Position numbers and translations under genes: made by a program | The notes under the pieces: model-generated | Database searches by the model: none | Seen by the model: only the letters and a program-made list of their open reading frames with translations | What the model was told of the DNA's origin: nothing | NCBI GenBank assembly: GCA_965218985.1 | Contig: CBDCMP010000006.1 | Coordinates: 186,001-250,000, forward strand | Length of the DNA: 64,000 bases | Source of the DNA: Pseudopedobacter sp965218985 | GTDB lineage: Bacteria > Bacteroidota > Bacteroidia > Sphingobacteriales > Sphingobacteriaceae | Direction of reading: 5' to 3' | Part shown: in pieces, positions 33,765-44,059 of the stretch | Layout of the letters: the number at the start of each line of letters is the position of its first letter | Numbering within the stretch: position 1 is the first letter of the stretch

Positions 33765-36700
33765 ATGAAGATTAATAAGATAAAGCCTTTATTGTTGCTA
33801 GTATTAGCCACTCATCAGCTTCATGCGCAAAGCCTATCGGTGCTCACCGTTGATGTTGCTAAAAAACCTGTTCAGGAAGTTTCTTTAAACGGGACATGGG
33901 ATTTTATGCCGGCGGTCGGCAACAATAAACCATCTGGAACGGAGGCAAATTTTGTAGATGATAAGGCAAAGGAGATTTTTAAAAATGTAAATAATGATTT
34001 TTTGCCCTTTCAAATTAAAGTTCCTCAATTTCTAAATAGAGTTTCGTGGTGGTTGCCTCATGTTTCTGACGAGTTTGAAGAGCAAGAAACTGCAAGAATT
34101 AAGGCGCTACCTTTTAAAACAGATAGTTTGCAGTCGGGTTGGTACGTAAAAACCATTGATATAGTTGGTAAAACTAACAACAGTGAAATTTACGCAGATT
34201 TCGAAGGCGTAGCAACAGTTTCGCTGGTTTACTGCAACGGACAATATGTGGGCGGTCATTTGGGTATGTTTGGCTCTTTTAGTTGCAGGCTTACGCCATA
34301 CATTAAAGCCGGGAAAAAGAATCAACTTTTAGTTTATGTAGAACGAGGTACCAAGGCGGATAAAGGAGATGAAGTGGTTTCAGTTGCGGTTACCATGCCT
34401 ATTACTAAAGATTTGCTTACTTCTTTAAACTCTGGGATGTTTGGTGGTTTTGGCAACGGACCTCGGGCAAAATTTATGGGTATTTGGCAACCCGTAAAAC
34501 TGGTGGTTTCAAAAGTTGGCGGCAAAATAGATGATGTATTTTTTAATCCTTCATTAACGGGGCATCAGTTAGAGTTTACCTTAAAAAATCCTAATCAAGC
34601 TATTGCTGAAACAAAATTGAGCTACGTTTTAAAAGATGCTAAAACCGGTGACGTACTTTTTAGTGATGAATTTGAAGCTTCTTTAAAACCGGGCGACAAC
34701 GTATTTAACAAAATGAAATCTGGGCTAAACCCAAAATTATGGACGCCAGATCATCCAAACTTGTATAATTTAGAGGTTACCTTAATGAATAAAAATGGCA
34801 ATAAGCTCGATTTTTGGCAAACACCAGTTGGCTACCGTACCGTTTCTACAAAAGGCGAACAGTTGTACTTAAATGGGCACCCATATTGGGTACGTGGCGC
34901 AGGACAGCCGATTTACGGCTATAAACCTACAGATTCTACCGCTGCCCGTGGTTTTTTGCAATTTATGCATGACGGGAATGAAGTATATACGCGTACCGGT
35001 TGTAACACTTGGAATAGCTTATGGTACGGTTTGGCAGATAAAATTGGCGTTGGGGTTACGGATGAAGGAATACGCCCCTGGGCGCTCATGAGTAAGGCAC
35101 CGGCGCCTCCGGCTGCTATTTTAGAACAATGGAAAAGCGAGCAATTAGAAGTGATCAAAAAGTATCGCAACCATCCTAGCATCATGGTTTATTCCATATC
35201 TAATGAGGGATTGCAAGGAGATTATGAGAACCCAAAAAAGCTAGCGATTTTTAAAGATATTATTGATGCGGTAAGAAGAATGGACCCTAGTCGTCCCATT
35301 ATTCAAACTTCGGGCGACCCTGATGTTGCAAAAAATGCAGACATAGAAGATGTACATGCTTATTGGGGTTGGTACGAATCCTCATCGTTTGTAAATGATT
35401 ACACCAAGCCACAGAGAGGTTTGACTTTAAGTGATGGACGACCATTTATAAACCACGAAAGTGCAGTCCCTTATTCTATGATTGATAATGGCGCAGTGCA
35501 TCCGGCTTATATTAAAAGGTTTTCTGCACAATCATGGGTAGGTGATATTGGTACTTATGCTAAAGGAAAGGACGTTTCTTATTTTCAGGATCATATTTTA
35601 GCAGAAGCTAAATTAAAGGCAGAAAAATTAAGATACAGCAGAAAAGCGTTACCCACAGCGGGTGTTTTGCTTTTTGCTAATTGTACCTGGATACAAAATG
35701 CTTTGTCAAAACCGGTAACACAATGGAAGCCATTTCCAGTTTATTACGGTGTAAAAGAAGCTTTTGAACCGGTGTTAGCCTCTTTAGCTACTACGCAGAG
35801 ATTTTTTTATGAAGGGGATTTGGTGAAGACTAAGCTCTATTTAGTAAATGATAACGCAGACTTTAAAGATTTAAAAGATGTAACAGTAAAGCTCAATGTT
35901 TTAATTGCAAATCAAGAAGTCAGTTCTACCGGTATTTCTATTGGAGACGTTAATTATTTTGATGTGAAAGATGTTGATGCGTCGTTTTACATTCCGAAAA
36001 TTAACATCGGGAAACAAAAAGCTACCATTCGTTTAACAGTTCAAGATGCAAGTGAAAAAACACTTTCAGTAAATACTTATCCAATAGAGATTGCAACGAA
36101 ACAATGGTTTTCAGTAAAAGAAGACAAATCGCCGTCTATTGTTGTATTAGGAGTTAATGATGAGGTTAAAAATGCTATTTCTGAGGCAGGAAATATCATC
36201 AATAAACCTTTGAAAAAAATAAAAGCAAAAGCTGACGTGATTATTTTAGGGCCAACAGCCACCAGTTTTACTGAAAAAGATATACAAAAGGCCTTAAAGC
36301 CAGGAGGTAGGTTGGTGATTTTAGAGCAAGGTAAGGCTGCACATCGTTTTTGTGCGGATGTTATAAAGGTCTTGGATACAAAATCAGCTACCGAAAAACA
36401 TCATTTTGAGGATTTTATGTTCGATTCCAGCGCTGGAGGTAGTGAGACTGTTGACAGCATTAAAGGTGAGTTTGTAGAAATGTTAAATTGGAAGCAAAAC
36501 CTTCCGTTGTTTGATGGTTTAGATGCGATGGATTGGAAGTGGTGGGCGAGTGGTGAAGGAAAACCCGCTTTTGCTGCCAGTGCAAGTCATAAAATTGATG
36601 TACAAAATAAAAAGGTTATTCCAATCGGTCGTTACCTGGAACCTCATTTTTATTGGAGTGGTGACTTGCAAAAAATCTACGATGGTAAAATCGGTTACCC

Positions 36701-36830
36701 GGTATTTGCCGTAAAAGAAGGTTGGGGAAATGTAGTGGTTTGTGATTTGACCATTTCTGATGCCATCAAATACGATCCGAGAGCTGCAAAAACTTTAATT
36801 AATTTAATTACCGAGCCTTTTACTAAATAA
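33765..36830 (+). CDS. Secreted GH2-like glycoside hydrolase
   Basis: This 1,021-residue exported enzyme (signal 1-22, ending HAQS) has the glycoside hydrolase family 2 layout: a sugar-binding jelly roll (about 35-250), an immunoglobulin-like part, then a TIM barrel (about 360-680). Glu481 in SISNEGLQ fits the acid/base and Glu565 in FINHESAVP the nucleophile. A long C-terminal part (about 700-1021) is unassigned. A paralogue with a closely similar N-terminus begins at 63170. Substrate specificity cannot be read; galactosidase, mannosidase or glucuronidase-type activity is possible. Confidence 0.88.
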   Translation: MKINKIKPLLLLVLATHQLHAQSLSVLTVDVAKKPVQEVSLNGTWDFMPAVGNNKPSGTEANFVDDKAKEIFKNVNNDFLPFQIKVPQFLNRVSWWLPHVSDEFEEQETARIKALPFKTDSLQSGWYVKTIDIVGKTNNSEIYADFEGVATVSLVYCNGQYVGGHLGMFGSFSCRLTPYIKAGKKNQLLVYVERGTKADKGDEVVSVAVTMPITKDLLTSLNSGMFGGFGNGPRAKFMGIWQPVKLVVSKVGGKIDDVFFNPSLTGHQLEFTLKNPNQAIAETKLSYVLKDAKTGDVLFSDEFEASLKPGDNVFNKMKSGLNPKLWTPDHPNLYNLEVTLMNKNGNKLDFWQTPVGYRTVSTKGEQLYLNGHPYWVRGAGQPIYGYKPTDSTAARGFLQFMHDGNEVYTRTGCNTWNSLWYGLADKIGVGVTDEGIRPWALMSKAPAPPAAILEQWKSEQLEVIKKYRNHPSIMVYSISNEGLQGDYENPKKLAIFKDIIDAVRRMDPSRPIIQTSGDPDVAKNADIEDVHAYWGWYESSSFVNDYTKPQRGLTLSDGRPFINHESAVPYSMIDNGAVHPAYIKRFSAQSWVGDIGTYAKGKDVSYFQDHILAEAKLKAEKLRYSRKALPTAGVLLFANCTWIQNALSKPVTQWKPFPVYYGVKEAFEPVLASLATTQRFFYEGDLVKTKLYLVNDNADFKDLKDVTVKLNVLIANQEVSSTGISIGDVNYFDVKDVDASFYIPKINIGKQKATIRLTVQDASEKTLSVNTYPIEIATKQWFSVKEDKSPSIVVLGVNDEVKNAISEAGNIINKPLKKIKAKADVIILGPTATSFTEKDIQKALKPGGRLVILEQGKAAHRFCADVIKVLDTKSATEKHHFEDFMFDSSAGGSETVDSIKGEFVEMLNWKQNLPLFDGLDAMDWKWWASGEGKPAFAASASHKIDVQNKKVIPIGRYLEPHFYWSGDLQKIYDGKIGYPVFAVKEGWGNVVVCDLTISDAIKYDPRAAKTLINLITEPFTK

Positions 36831-36993
36831 AAGATAGGTAAGAGGTGAAGCTTTTAAATAAGATTAAATAGAAATATTTAGAAAAAATACTTCTATCCTG
36901 TTAATTTACTATTGTGATTGAGTTATAAGCTTATTATTTTATTTCTTAGCGATCGATTAATTAAATAAAAAAATCAGCATTAAATTGTTTTAA

Positions 36994-39405
36994 ATGAATA
37001 GAGTACAAATTTTATTAGCTGGATTGCTTTTTACGTCCGCACCCTTACTGGCACAAAAAAAATCGAATATTTACCATAAAGATTGGATAGATTTTAATAA
37101 AAACGGGGTGATGGATGCTTTTGAAAATCCAAAAGCAACTATCAGCGATAGGGTAGATAATCTTTTATCGCTGATGACGGTAGATGAAAAAACCAATCAG
37201 CTGGCCACACTTTATGGTTATCCAAGAGTGCTGAAAGATTCGCTGCCAACCCTACAATGGAAAAATGAAATTTGGAAAGATGGCATTGCTAATATTGATG
37301 AGGATTTAAATGGTAGAGGAAATGGTGGTAATTACTTTAGCCCCTTAAGTTATCCTTTTAGCAACCATGCAAAAGCCATTAATCAAATTCAGAAATGGTT
37401 TGTAGAGGAAACCCGTATGGGTATTCCGGTTGATTTTACCAACGAAGGAATTCACGGTTTAACACATACCAAAGCTACGCCATTGCCTGCGCCAATAGGT
37501 ATTGGAAGTACATGGAACAAAAATTTGGTATTACAGGCAGGTGAAATTGTAGGTAAAGAGGGCAAAGCTTTGGGTTATACCAATGTTTATGCGCCTATTT
37601 TGGATGTGAGCAGAGACCCAAGATGGGGGCGTGTGTTGGAGACCTACGGCGAAGATCCATTTTTAATTGCCGAATTGGGAAAACAAATGGTCAATGGTAT
37701 ACAAAGCCAGGGAATAGCGGCAACTTTAAAACATTATGCGGTTTACAGTGTGCCAAAAGGTGGTAGAGACGGGAATGCCAGGACAGATCCTCATGTGGCG
37801 CCACGTGAACTTCACGAAATGTTCCTATATCCTTTTAAAAGGGTAGTTCAGGAAGCACATCCAATGGGGGTAATGAGTAGTTATAACGATTATGATGGCG
37901 TACCTATTACGGCCAGCCATTATTTTTTAACCGATTTACTGCGTCAGAAATATGGCTTTAAAGGTTATGTGGTATCTGATAGTAGGGCTATAGAATACGT
38001 TTATTCTAAACATCACGTAGCCGATTCTGATAAAGAAGCAGTTCGTCAGGTTATTGAAGCAGGTTTAAATGTACGTACGGATTTTACAGATCCTGGAGAT
38101 TATATTCTTCCACTACGCGAGTTGGTTAAAGATGGAAAAGTAGCGATGCAAACTTTAGATAATAGGGTTGCTGATGTGCTAAACGTAAAAATGGAATTAG
38201 GCTTGTTTGATAGTCCTTATGTGAAAGATACAAAGCTGGCTGACAAAATTGTCGGTGCTGATAAGCACATGGATTTTATGTTAGATATCCAGAAACAATC
38301 GTTGGTACTTCTAAAAAACCAGGACAAGTTACTTCCTCTTGATCAAACTAAAATTAAAAATATCTTAATAACCGGGCCCTTGGCCAAAGAATCAAATTAT
38401 CAGGAAAGCCGGTACGGACCATCTTATGTTTCTTTAATTAACGTTTACGATGGGATAAAAACAGAGGTTGGAAACACGGTGAATATAAATTATGCTAAAG
38501 GATGTGATATAGTAGACGCAACATGGCCAGAGAGTGAAATTATTTATACGCCTTTAACTGCAAAAGAACAGGGTGATATTGATAAAGCGGTAGAAGAAGC
38601 AAAGAAAAACGATCTCATCATCGCTGTTTTGGGTGAGGGCGATAAGCAAACAGGAGAAGGTAAATCGAGAACGTCTTTAAATTTACCAGGTCGTCAGCAG
38701 CAATTATTACGAGCACTTTATGCAACTGGTAAACCTGTGGTATTGGTGCTAATAAACGGGCAGCCATTAACCATTAATTGGGCAAATAAATATATTCCCG
38801 CAATTTTAGAGGCATGGTTCCCTGCCGCTTCCGGTGGAAAAGCTATTGCAGAAACATTGTTCGGAGATTATAATCCGGGCGGGAAATTATCCATCACCTT
38901 TCCTAAAACAACCGGACAAATAGAGATGAACTTTCCCTTTAAGCCAGGTTCACAAGCTGATCAATCTACCGGTGGAGATAAAAATAATGGTTACGGAAAC
39001 AGCCGGGTTAACGGTTTTCTTTATCCATTTGGCTTTGGGTTAAGCTATACTACTTTCAATTATAGCAATTTAAAACTCAGCAAAGATCATATTAATAATC
39101 AGGGTCAATTAGAGGTGAAGGTAGATGTTAAAAATACTGGCGACCGTAAAGGTGATGAGGTAGTACAGCTATATATTAAGGATATGGTAAGCAGCGTTAC
39201 CACTTATGATAGTCAACTACGCGGTTTTGAGCGGGTAAGTTTAAATCCCGGAGAAACTAAGACTGTTTCATTCACCATAAAGCCACAGGATTTAGAATTA
39301 TTGGATAAAAATATGAACTGGACAGTAGAACCGGGCGAGTTTGAAGTGAAAATTGGTGCTTCGTCAGAAGATATTAAACTGACTAAAAAGTTTGTAGTGG
39401 ATTAA
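36994..39405 (+). CDS. Secreted glycoside hydrolase family 3
   Basis: This 803-residue exported enzyme has a signal peptide of about 20 residues (ending LLAQ). A short Asp/Asn-rich segment (DFNKNGVMDAFENP, 33-46) resembles a calcium loop. Then come the GH3 N-terminal barrel (KHYAV at 246-250; the nucleophile is probably Asp329 in GYVVSDSRAIEY), the alpha-beta sandwich domain, and a fibronectin-III-like C-terminus. Likely exo-acting beta-glucosidase or beta-xylosidase type activity in the periplasm. It is convergent with the regulator gene at 39486. Confidence 0.92.
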   Translation: MNRVQILLAGLLFTSAPLLAQKKSNIYHKDWIDFNKNGVMDAFENPKATISDRVDNLLSLMTVDEKTNQLATLYGYPRVLKDSLPTLQWKNEIWKDGIANIDEDLNGRGNGGNYFSPLSYPFSNHAKAINQIQKWFVEETRMGIPVDFTNEGIHGLTHTKATPLPAPIGIGSTWNKNLVLQAGEIVGKEGKALGYTNVYAPILDVSRDPRWGRVLETYGEDPFLIAELGKQMVNGIQSQGIAATLKHYAVYSVPKGGRDGNARTDPHVAPRELHEMFLYPFKRVVQEAHPMGVMSSYNDYDGVPITASHYFLTDLLRQKYGFKGYVVSDSRAIEYVYSKHHVADSDKEAVRQVIEAGLNVRTDFTDPGDYILPLRELVKDGKVAMQTLDNRVADVLNVKMELGLFDSPYVKDTKLADKIVGADKHMDFMLDIQKQSLVLLKNQDKLLPLDQTKIKNILITGPLAKESNYQESRYGPSYVSLINVYDGIKTEVGNTVNINYAKGCDIVDATWPESEIIYTPLTAKEQGDIDKAVEEAKKNDLIIAVLGEGDKQTGEGKSRTSLNLPGRQQQLLRALYATGKPVVLVLINGQPLTINWANKYIPAILEAWFPAASGGKAIAETLFGDYNPGGKLSITFPKTTGQIEMNFPFKPGSQADQSTGGDKNNGYGNSRVNGFLYPFGFGLSYTTFNYSNLKLSKDHINNQGQLEVKVDVKNTGDRKGDEVVQLYIKDMVSSVTTYDSQLRGFERVSLNPGETKTVSFTIKPQDLELLDKNMNWTVEPGEFEVKIGASSEDIKLTKKFVVD

Positions 39406-39485
39406 GATATCCAATAAGTTATTATACCTTTTTATTCGCATTAACAAAATCAATTCGAAAAATATTTCTAAAATCTCACTTTTTA

Positions 39486-40214
39486 TCATTCAGTACTTTT
39501 AATTGTACTATTAAATTCTGAAGGAGTAACGCCAAATTGTTTTTTAAAACACCTTGTAAAATAAGCAGGATCGATAAACCCTGTCTCGTAAGATATTTCT
39601 GAAATCGTACCTCCCTGATTTTTTAAAAGATGGGCAGCTCTTTTTAATCTTACCGTTCTGATGAATTCATTGGGAGATTGGTTGGTAAGCTGTTTTAATT
39701 TTCTATAAAGTGCTGAACGGCCTAACTTCATGTCTTTTACAAAATCCTCAATTGAATAATCGCAATTACTCATATTCTTTTCTATTATTTCCATGGCTTT
39801 AGTCAGAAACTTTTCATCCATAGAGTTTACGGTGATCTCTGAAGGATCTGTAACAGCACTATTTATAAACTTTGCTTTTAGCGTGTTTCTGGATTCTAAA
39901 AGGTTTTTGACGTTTAATGCTAGAATTTCCTGATGAAAAGGTTTGGTTAAATAAATATCTGCTCCTGTCTCTAAACCTTCTATTAAATGAAGCTTACTTG
40001 CTAAAGCAGTTAAAAGAATAACCGGGATGTGGCAAGTATTAAAGTTAGATTTTATTTTCGAACAAAATTCGTTTCCATCCATTATAGGCATCATCACATC
40101 GCTGATAATTAAATCAGGCAAATACAAATCTGCCTTTTCAAAACCTTCTGTTCCATTTGGGGCAGTGATAATTTTATAATCATTTTTAAAACAACTGATC
40201 AGATAATTTAGCAC
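39486..40214 (-). CDS. C-terminal half of the split HTCS: receiver plus AraC DNA-binding domain
   Basis: This 242-codon open frame encodes a receiver domain (phospho-acceptor Asp in IISDVMMPIMDG) and an AraC-type helix-turn-helix (from about residue 150). The first codon is a GTG that corresponds to a Val inside the receiver. The normal beginning of the receiver, with its acidic pair (LLLLVDDNVEV), is read in the same frame upstream of that GTG, up to about 40317. This piece is therefore not an independent gene but the end of the kinase gene at 40286-43660, separated by a one-base frameshift. On its own it would lack part of the phosphorylation site. Confidence 0.85.
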   Translation of the reverse strand: MLNYLISCFKNDYKIITAPNGTEGFEKADLYLPDLIISDVMMPIMDGNEFCSKIKSNFNTCHIPVILLTALASKLHLIEGLETGADIYLTKPFHQEILALNVKNLLESRNTLKAKFINSAVTDPSEITVNSMDEKFLTKAMEIIEKNMSNCDYSIEDFVKDMKLGRSALYRKLKQLTNQSPNEFIRTVRLKRAAHLLKNQGGTISEISYETGFIDPAYFTRCFKKQFGVTPSEFNSTIKSTE

Positions 40215-40285
40215 CTCAACATTATCATCAACGAGGAGTAATAAAGACTGACTACTGTTTGTTATAGTATTTTTTTTGGCAGGTG

Positions 40286-43200
40286 CTAAACAAGTTTGTA
40301 TAGGAAATGTGAAAGGATTTTTATCTCTAAATTTGTTTCTGAAACTGTAGACAGTTCAGCATCTCTATAATCTTTTCTATTTACCGGAAGTGTAACTGTA
40401 AAGGTTGTTCCCTCAATACCGTCACTGCTTACTTCTATCTTTCCCTTATGAATTTTTACCAATTCGTGTGTTAATGATAAGCCTATTCCGTATCCTTTTG
40501 AAAAAGATCTGTCTTGATCACTTGCCTGATAAAAGTAGTCGAAAATATGCTTGATCTCATCAGTTGGAATCCCCTTGCCACTGTCAATGATAGAAATTGA
40601 GAGGGTGCTATTACAATCATTTTCATTTAAAGAAGTTCTTATTATCACTTCACCATTGAATGGAGTAAATGAAAGCGCATTGTGAATCAGATTATTTAAA
40701 ATCTTTTCTAACTTATCCCAATCACACCATATTAATGATGAAGGATCTCCCTGATATTCCAGAATAAGATCAATTGATTTTTTACTGGCCAGAAGATCAA
40801 AATTTTCTCCAATATTTCTTATAAAATCTGATAGGTAATTTTCAGAAACAGAGAGTTTTAAATTTCCTTCTTCTAATTTCCTGAAATCCATCAATTGGTT
40901 AATGAGTCTTAATAGATGATTCACATTGTGTTGAATGTGACCCAAATTCTCTTTTATAGTATCATTAAAAGAAGGAAACCATTTGTATAGCAGTTCTAAA
41001 GGCCCTAAAATTAAGGTGAGCGGTGTTCTAAATTCATGAGATATATTGGTGAAATATCTAAACTTTAATTCATCTACTTCTTTCACCCTTTGCTTTTCCA
41101 ATCGTTCTATCACGAGGTTGTTTTTCAAACGTTCTTTCTCTAAAACGTATTTCACAATGGCATATACAAATATGCCTGCAAGTAGAACATAAACGGAATA
41201 GGCCCACCAACTCAACCACCAGGGCGTTAAAACTTTAATTGTCAATAATTTTTGAGGTGCAGACCAAATGCCATATTCATTGGTTGCTTTAACTTTTAAC
41301 GTGTATCTCCCCGGATTTAAGTTAGAATAGGTTGCAAAGTGCTGATCTGATTTTATGTTTATCCACGTTTTATCAATTCCTTCCAGCATGTATGCGTAAT
41401 TGATTTCGCTGGAGATATTGTAATTCAAAGAACTAAAAGAAAAAGAAAAAGCATATTCTTTTGGAGATAAGCTTACCTGTTTAGTGAAAGACGTAACACG
41501 GTTGTATATATCCAATGTATCCTGGTTGCGCTTAAAAATTCTAAAATCTGTAAGGACTATTGGGTATTTCCTGGTATCAGGTTTTATACTGTCAGGATGA
41601 AAACTCACTAATCCGTTTATTCCACCAAAATATAAGTAGCCTTCGGCGTCCTTTGTCATCCCCAATTTGTAATTTTCTTTAGTCAAATCTCCCTGTGAGA
41701 TTTCATAATTAAAAACTTCCCCTGTTTCAATATTATATTTTACGATACTATTTAAGGTAGCAAGCCATAGATTATGGTGTTTGTCAGCTAATATTCCCGC
41801 GATATGTTTTTTTGAAGAAGGGTTTAAAAGATTTATGACTTTAAACTTTGATGAGATAGTTGAATTTCCCGGTTTTTCTAATAAACTTAATCCGTTTGCA
41901 GTACCTATCCACAGTTTCTTGTCATTGTAAAGCAGCGAGACCACATAATTACTATTGATATTACTCTTTCCTTTTTGATATAGGAGAGGCTTTTCTATTT
42001 CACCGGGTTTAAATTTAAGTAATCCGCCTCCCCATGTTCCTACCCATACATTATTTTGTTCATCCTCGGTGATGGCAAATATATTATTGAGATTGCTTGT
42101 TTCTATAAATCCTCTATAATCATTATCGAGAATGTTTGAGTTATCTAATTTGATTTTAACCAAGCTTTGCCGCTTCACATTCCAAATAAACAGTCCTTTG
42201 TTTGTGCCGATCCAGATTTTTCCAGACCTGTCTTTGTGAAGTTTTCTTACCACGCATTTTGGAAAATTGATGAGTTCCTTTGGGATTGCTAAGAATTTTT
42301 TTCCCCGCATGCTGTATAATCGCAGTCCTCCCTTGGTTCCTATCCATAAAGAATCGTTATTGCTTATCAGAAAACTTTGATATTTACGATTATTTAATTC
42401 AGGATCTTTATCCCGCAGCCTTATAAATCTTTCCCTACCATAATGAACATCAGCACTGCTAATAATATCCATTCCACTACCTCCTGTAGCACCACAAATG
42501 ATGAACTCTTTCCCGTTTATCATCATGTTTTCAATTGCAGCTAGGTTGTTGTTTTCCAGGCTGTTCGGCTTAGATGGATTGCTTTGAAAATGAATGAATT
42601 GTTTTTTTACCTTTTTTATTTTATTAATTCCATTGTTTGTGCCCACCCATATTATACCCGAAACATCCTGAGTGATGGAGAATACTTGATTTTGTCTTAA
42701 GCTATTGCTATTGTCAGGTATATTCTGATAATCTAAAAATTCCAATTCAGGAGAATTTTGCTCCACTTTTGTTCTATTCAGTCCTCCTCCATCCGTTCCT
42801 ATCCATAGTTGTCCATCTTTGTCTTCAAAAATGGCAGTTACATCATTATGAGAAATACTTTTGCGAAGGCGTAGATCTTTCTTATAAATAATGAATTTCG
42901 GGTTTTTCAGATTGGATATTTCACTTTTGGGTAGTTTAAAAAGTCCATTGGTAGTACCCACCCAAAGATTTTCTTCCTTATCCTGATAAATAACATTTAC
43001 GGAAACATTTAATAACTTTTCGCGTTTAATGATGGTTTTGTTTTTCTGCTTTATTTTAAATAAGCCATTCTGCGTACCCACCCAAATATCTTGATGGTTA
43101 TCTTCAAGGATCGAAGTAATTATATTTGGTGCGCTATTGGTGTCGAGATTTATATGTTCATAGCTATTTGTAAGATTGTCATATCTAAAAAGTCCTGAAA

Positions 43201-43660
43201 ATCTGGTTCCTAGCCAAATAACGCCACTTTTGCTTATTTCCAGACTGAAAACAAAATCAGTGTTGAATACTTTATGCTGGTCTGGATTATTATTAAAATT
43301 CTGAAATGTACCTGTTGAGGGATCATATTTGTTTATCCCCTTTGCGGTTCCAATCCATAAATTTTGTGTAGCATCTTGTTTTAAGCAGTTGATATAATCA
43401 TTGCTAATTGAACTTTTGTTCGACTGATGGTTATTAAACACAACCATTTCTTTGCCGTCAAACCTGTTTAATCCGTTGATACTTCCGAACCACATGAAAC
43501 CTGTTTTATCCTGAATCATAGTTTTTATAGCATTATTAGAAAGGCCATTCTTTTGTGAAATACTTTCGAACGTCACCATCAATTTCTGGGCAAAACTGCT
43601 TTCGTTTAAAAGAATTAAACAGGGAATAAAAAGTAATATTAACCTATTAATATTCTTCAT
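40286..43660 (-). CDS. Hybrid two-component sensor (HTCS), kinase part, frameshifted at the 3' end
   Basis: This is 1,124 residues from the ATG at 43660 (a GTG precedes it). It has a signal peptide (1-24, ending SFAQ), about 14 two-bladed propeller (reg_prop) repeats such as GFMWFGSINGLNRFD, a Y_Y_Y domain, one membrane helix (about 785-805), a histidine kinase core with His875 in ISHEFRTPLTL, and an ATPase domain with IDSGKGIPTD and GYGIGLSL. HTCS proteins sense glycan fragments in the periplasm and activate the nearby susCD genes. The frame ends shortly after the kinase domain, whereas the receiver and AraC domains continue in the -1 frame (39486-40317). Loss of one A from an A6 run would explain this. 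Confidence 0.9.
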   Translation of the reverse strand: MKNINRLILLFIPCLILLNESSFAQKLMVTFESISQKNGLSNNAIKTMIQDKTGFMWFGSINGLNRFDGKEMVVFNNHQSNKSSISNDYINCLKQDATQNLWIGTAKGINKYDPSTGTFQNFNNNPDQHKVFNTDFVFSLEISKSGVIWLGTRFSGLFRYDNLTNSYEHINLDTNSAPNIITSILEDNHQDIWVGTQNGLFKIKQKNKTIIKREKLLNVSVNVIYQDKEENLWVGTTNGLFKLPKSEISNLKNPKFIIYKKDLRLRKSISHNDVTAIFEDKDGQLWIGTDGGGLNRTKVEQNSPELEFLDYQNIPDNSNSLRQNQVFSITQDVSGIIWVGTNNGINKIKKVKKQFIHFQSNPSKPNSLENNNLAAIENMMINGKEFIICGATGGSGMDIISSADVHYGRERFIRLRDKDPELNNRKYQSFLISNNDSLWIGTKGGLRLYSMRGKKFLAIPKELINFPKCVVRKLHKDRSGKIWIGTNKGLFIWNVKRQSLVKIKLDNSNILDNDYRGFIETSNLNNIFAITEDEQNNVWVGTWGGGLLKFKPGEIEKPLLYQKGKSNINSNYVVSLLYNDKKLWIGTANGLSLLEKPGNSTISSKFKVINLLNPSSKKHIAGILADKHHNLWLATLNSIVKYNIETGEVFNYEISQGDLTKENYKLGMTKDAEGYLYFGGINGLVSFHPDSIKPDTRKYPIVLTDFRIFKRNQDTLDIYNRVTSFTKQVSLSPKEYAFSFSFSSLNYNISSEINYAYMLEGIDKTWINIKSDQHFATYSNLNPGRYTLKVKATNEYGIWSAPQKLLTIKVLTPWWLSWWAYSVYVLLAGIFVYAIVKYVLEKERLKNNLVIERLEKQRVKEVDELKFRYFTNISHEFRTPLTLILGPLELLYKWFPSFNDTIKENLGHIQHNVNHLLRLINQLMDFRKLEEGNLKLSVSENYLSDFIRNIGENFDLLASKKSIDLILEYQGDPSSLIWCDWDKLEKILNNLIHNALSFTPFNGEVIIRTSLNENDCNSTLSISIIDSGKGIPTDEIKHIFDYFYQASDQDRSFSKGYGIGLSLTHELVKIHKGKIEVSSDGIEGTTFTVTLPVNRKDYRDAELSTVSETNLEIKILSHFLYKLV

Positions 43661-44059
43661 CACGTTCGTCCTTTAACATCATTAAATTTTCCGCAATTGT
43701 AATCTATAAAACTCATTAAGGCGAATTTAGTAATTGTATTGTTTTTTAAATAGAAAAACGCATATAAACTGTTTTTGAACAATTAATCAGCTTTTTTGCT
43801 CAAAAAATCCTACAGTTTGGTAAACGTAAACTTGAATTTTGAAGTCTATAATAACCAATTTAAATTTATTACTACATCCTTTTTATAAAAAGAAAATCGG
43901 GTTACTCATTTCTAAAGGAGCTTGTTAAAGAAGCATTAATTATGGGATCATTTCTAAGCATATATGAAATAGATGGAACCATAGCAGACGGGATATCTTT
44001 AGACAACAAGGGTCGAAATTTTAAAAAATCACTAAAAACCAAAAACTAACTTAAAAATT
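43661..44059. promoter_or_regulatory. Divergent regulatory region between HTCS and susC-like gene
   Basis: About 400 bp, AT-rich. No clear TAnnTTTG box was found. The likely HTCS binding site and susC promoter should be here. A 35-codon ORF (43942-44049) just before susC is not convincing. Confidence 0.4.

Noticed and set aside
40300..40330. Programmed -1 frameshifting to join HTCS kinase and receiver
   Set aside because: The A5 run in ATA AAA ATC does not form a classical X-XXY-YYZ slippery site and no downstream stem or pseudoknot was seen. A simple one-base loss from an A6 run is the simpler explanation.
43942..44049. 35-codon ORF ending 11 nt before susC
   Set aside because: It has no signal, no helix and no known family. 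A leader peptide is possible but the sequence gives no support.
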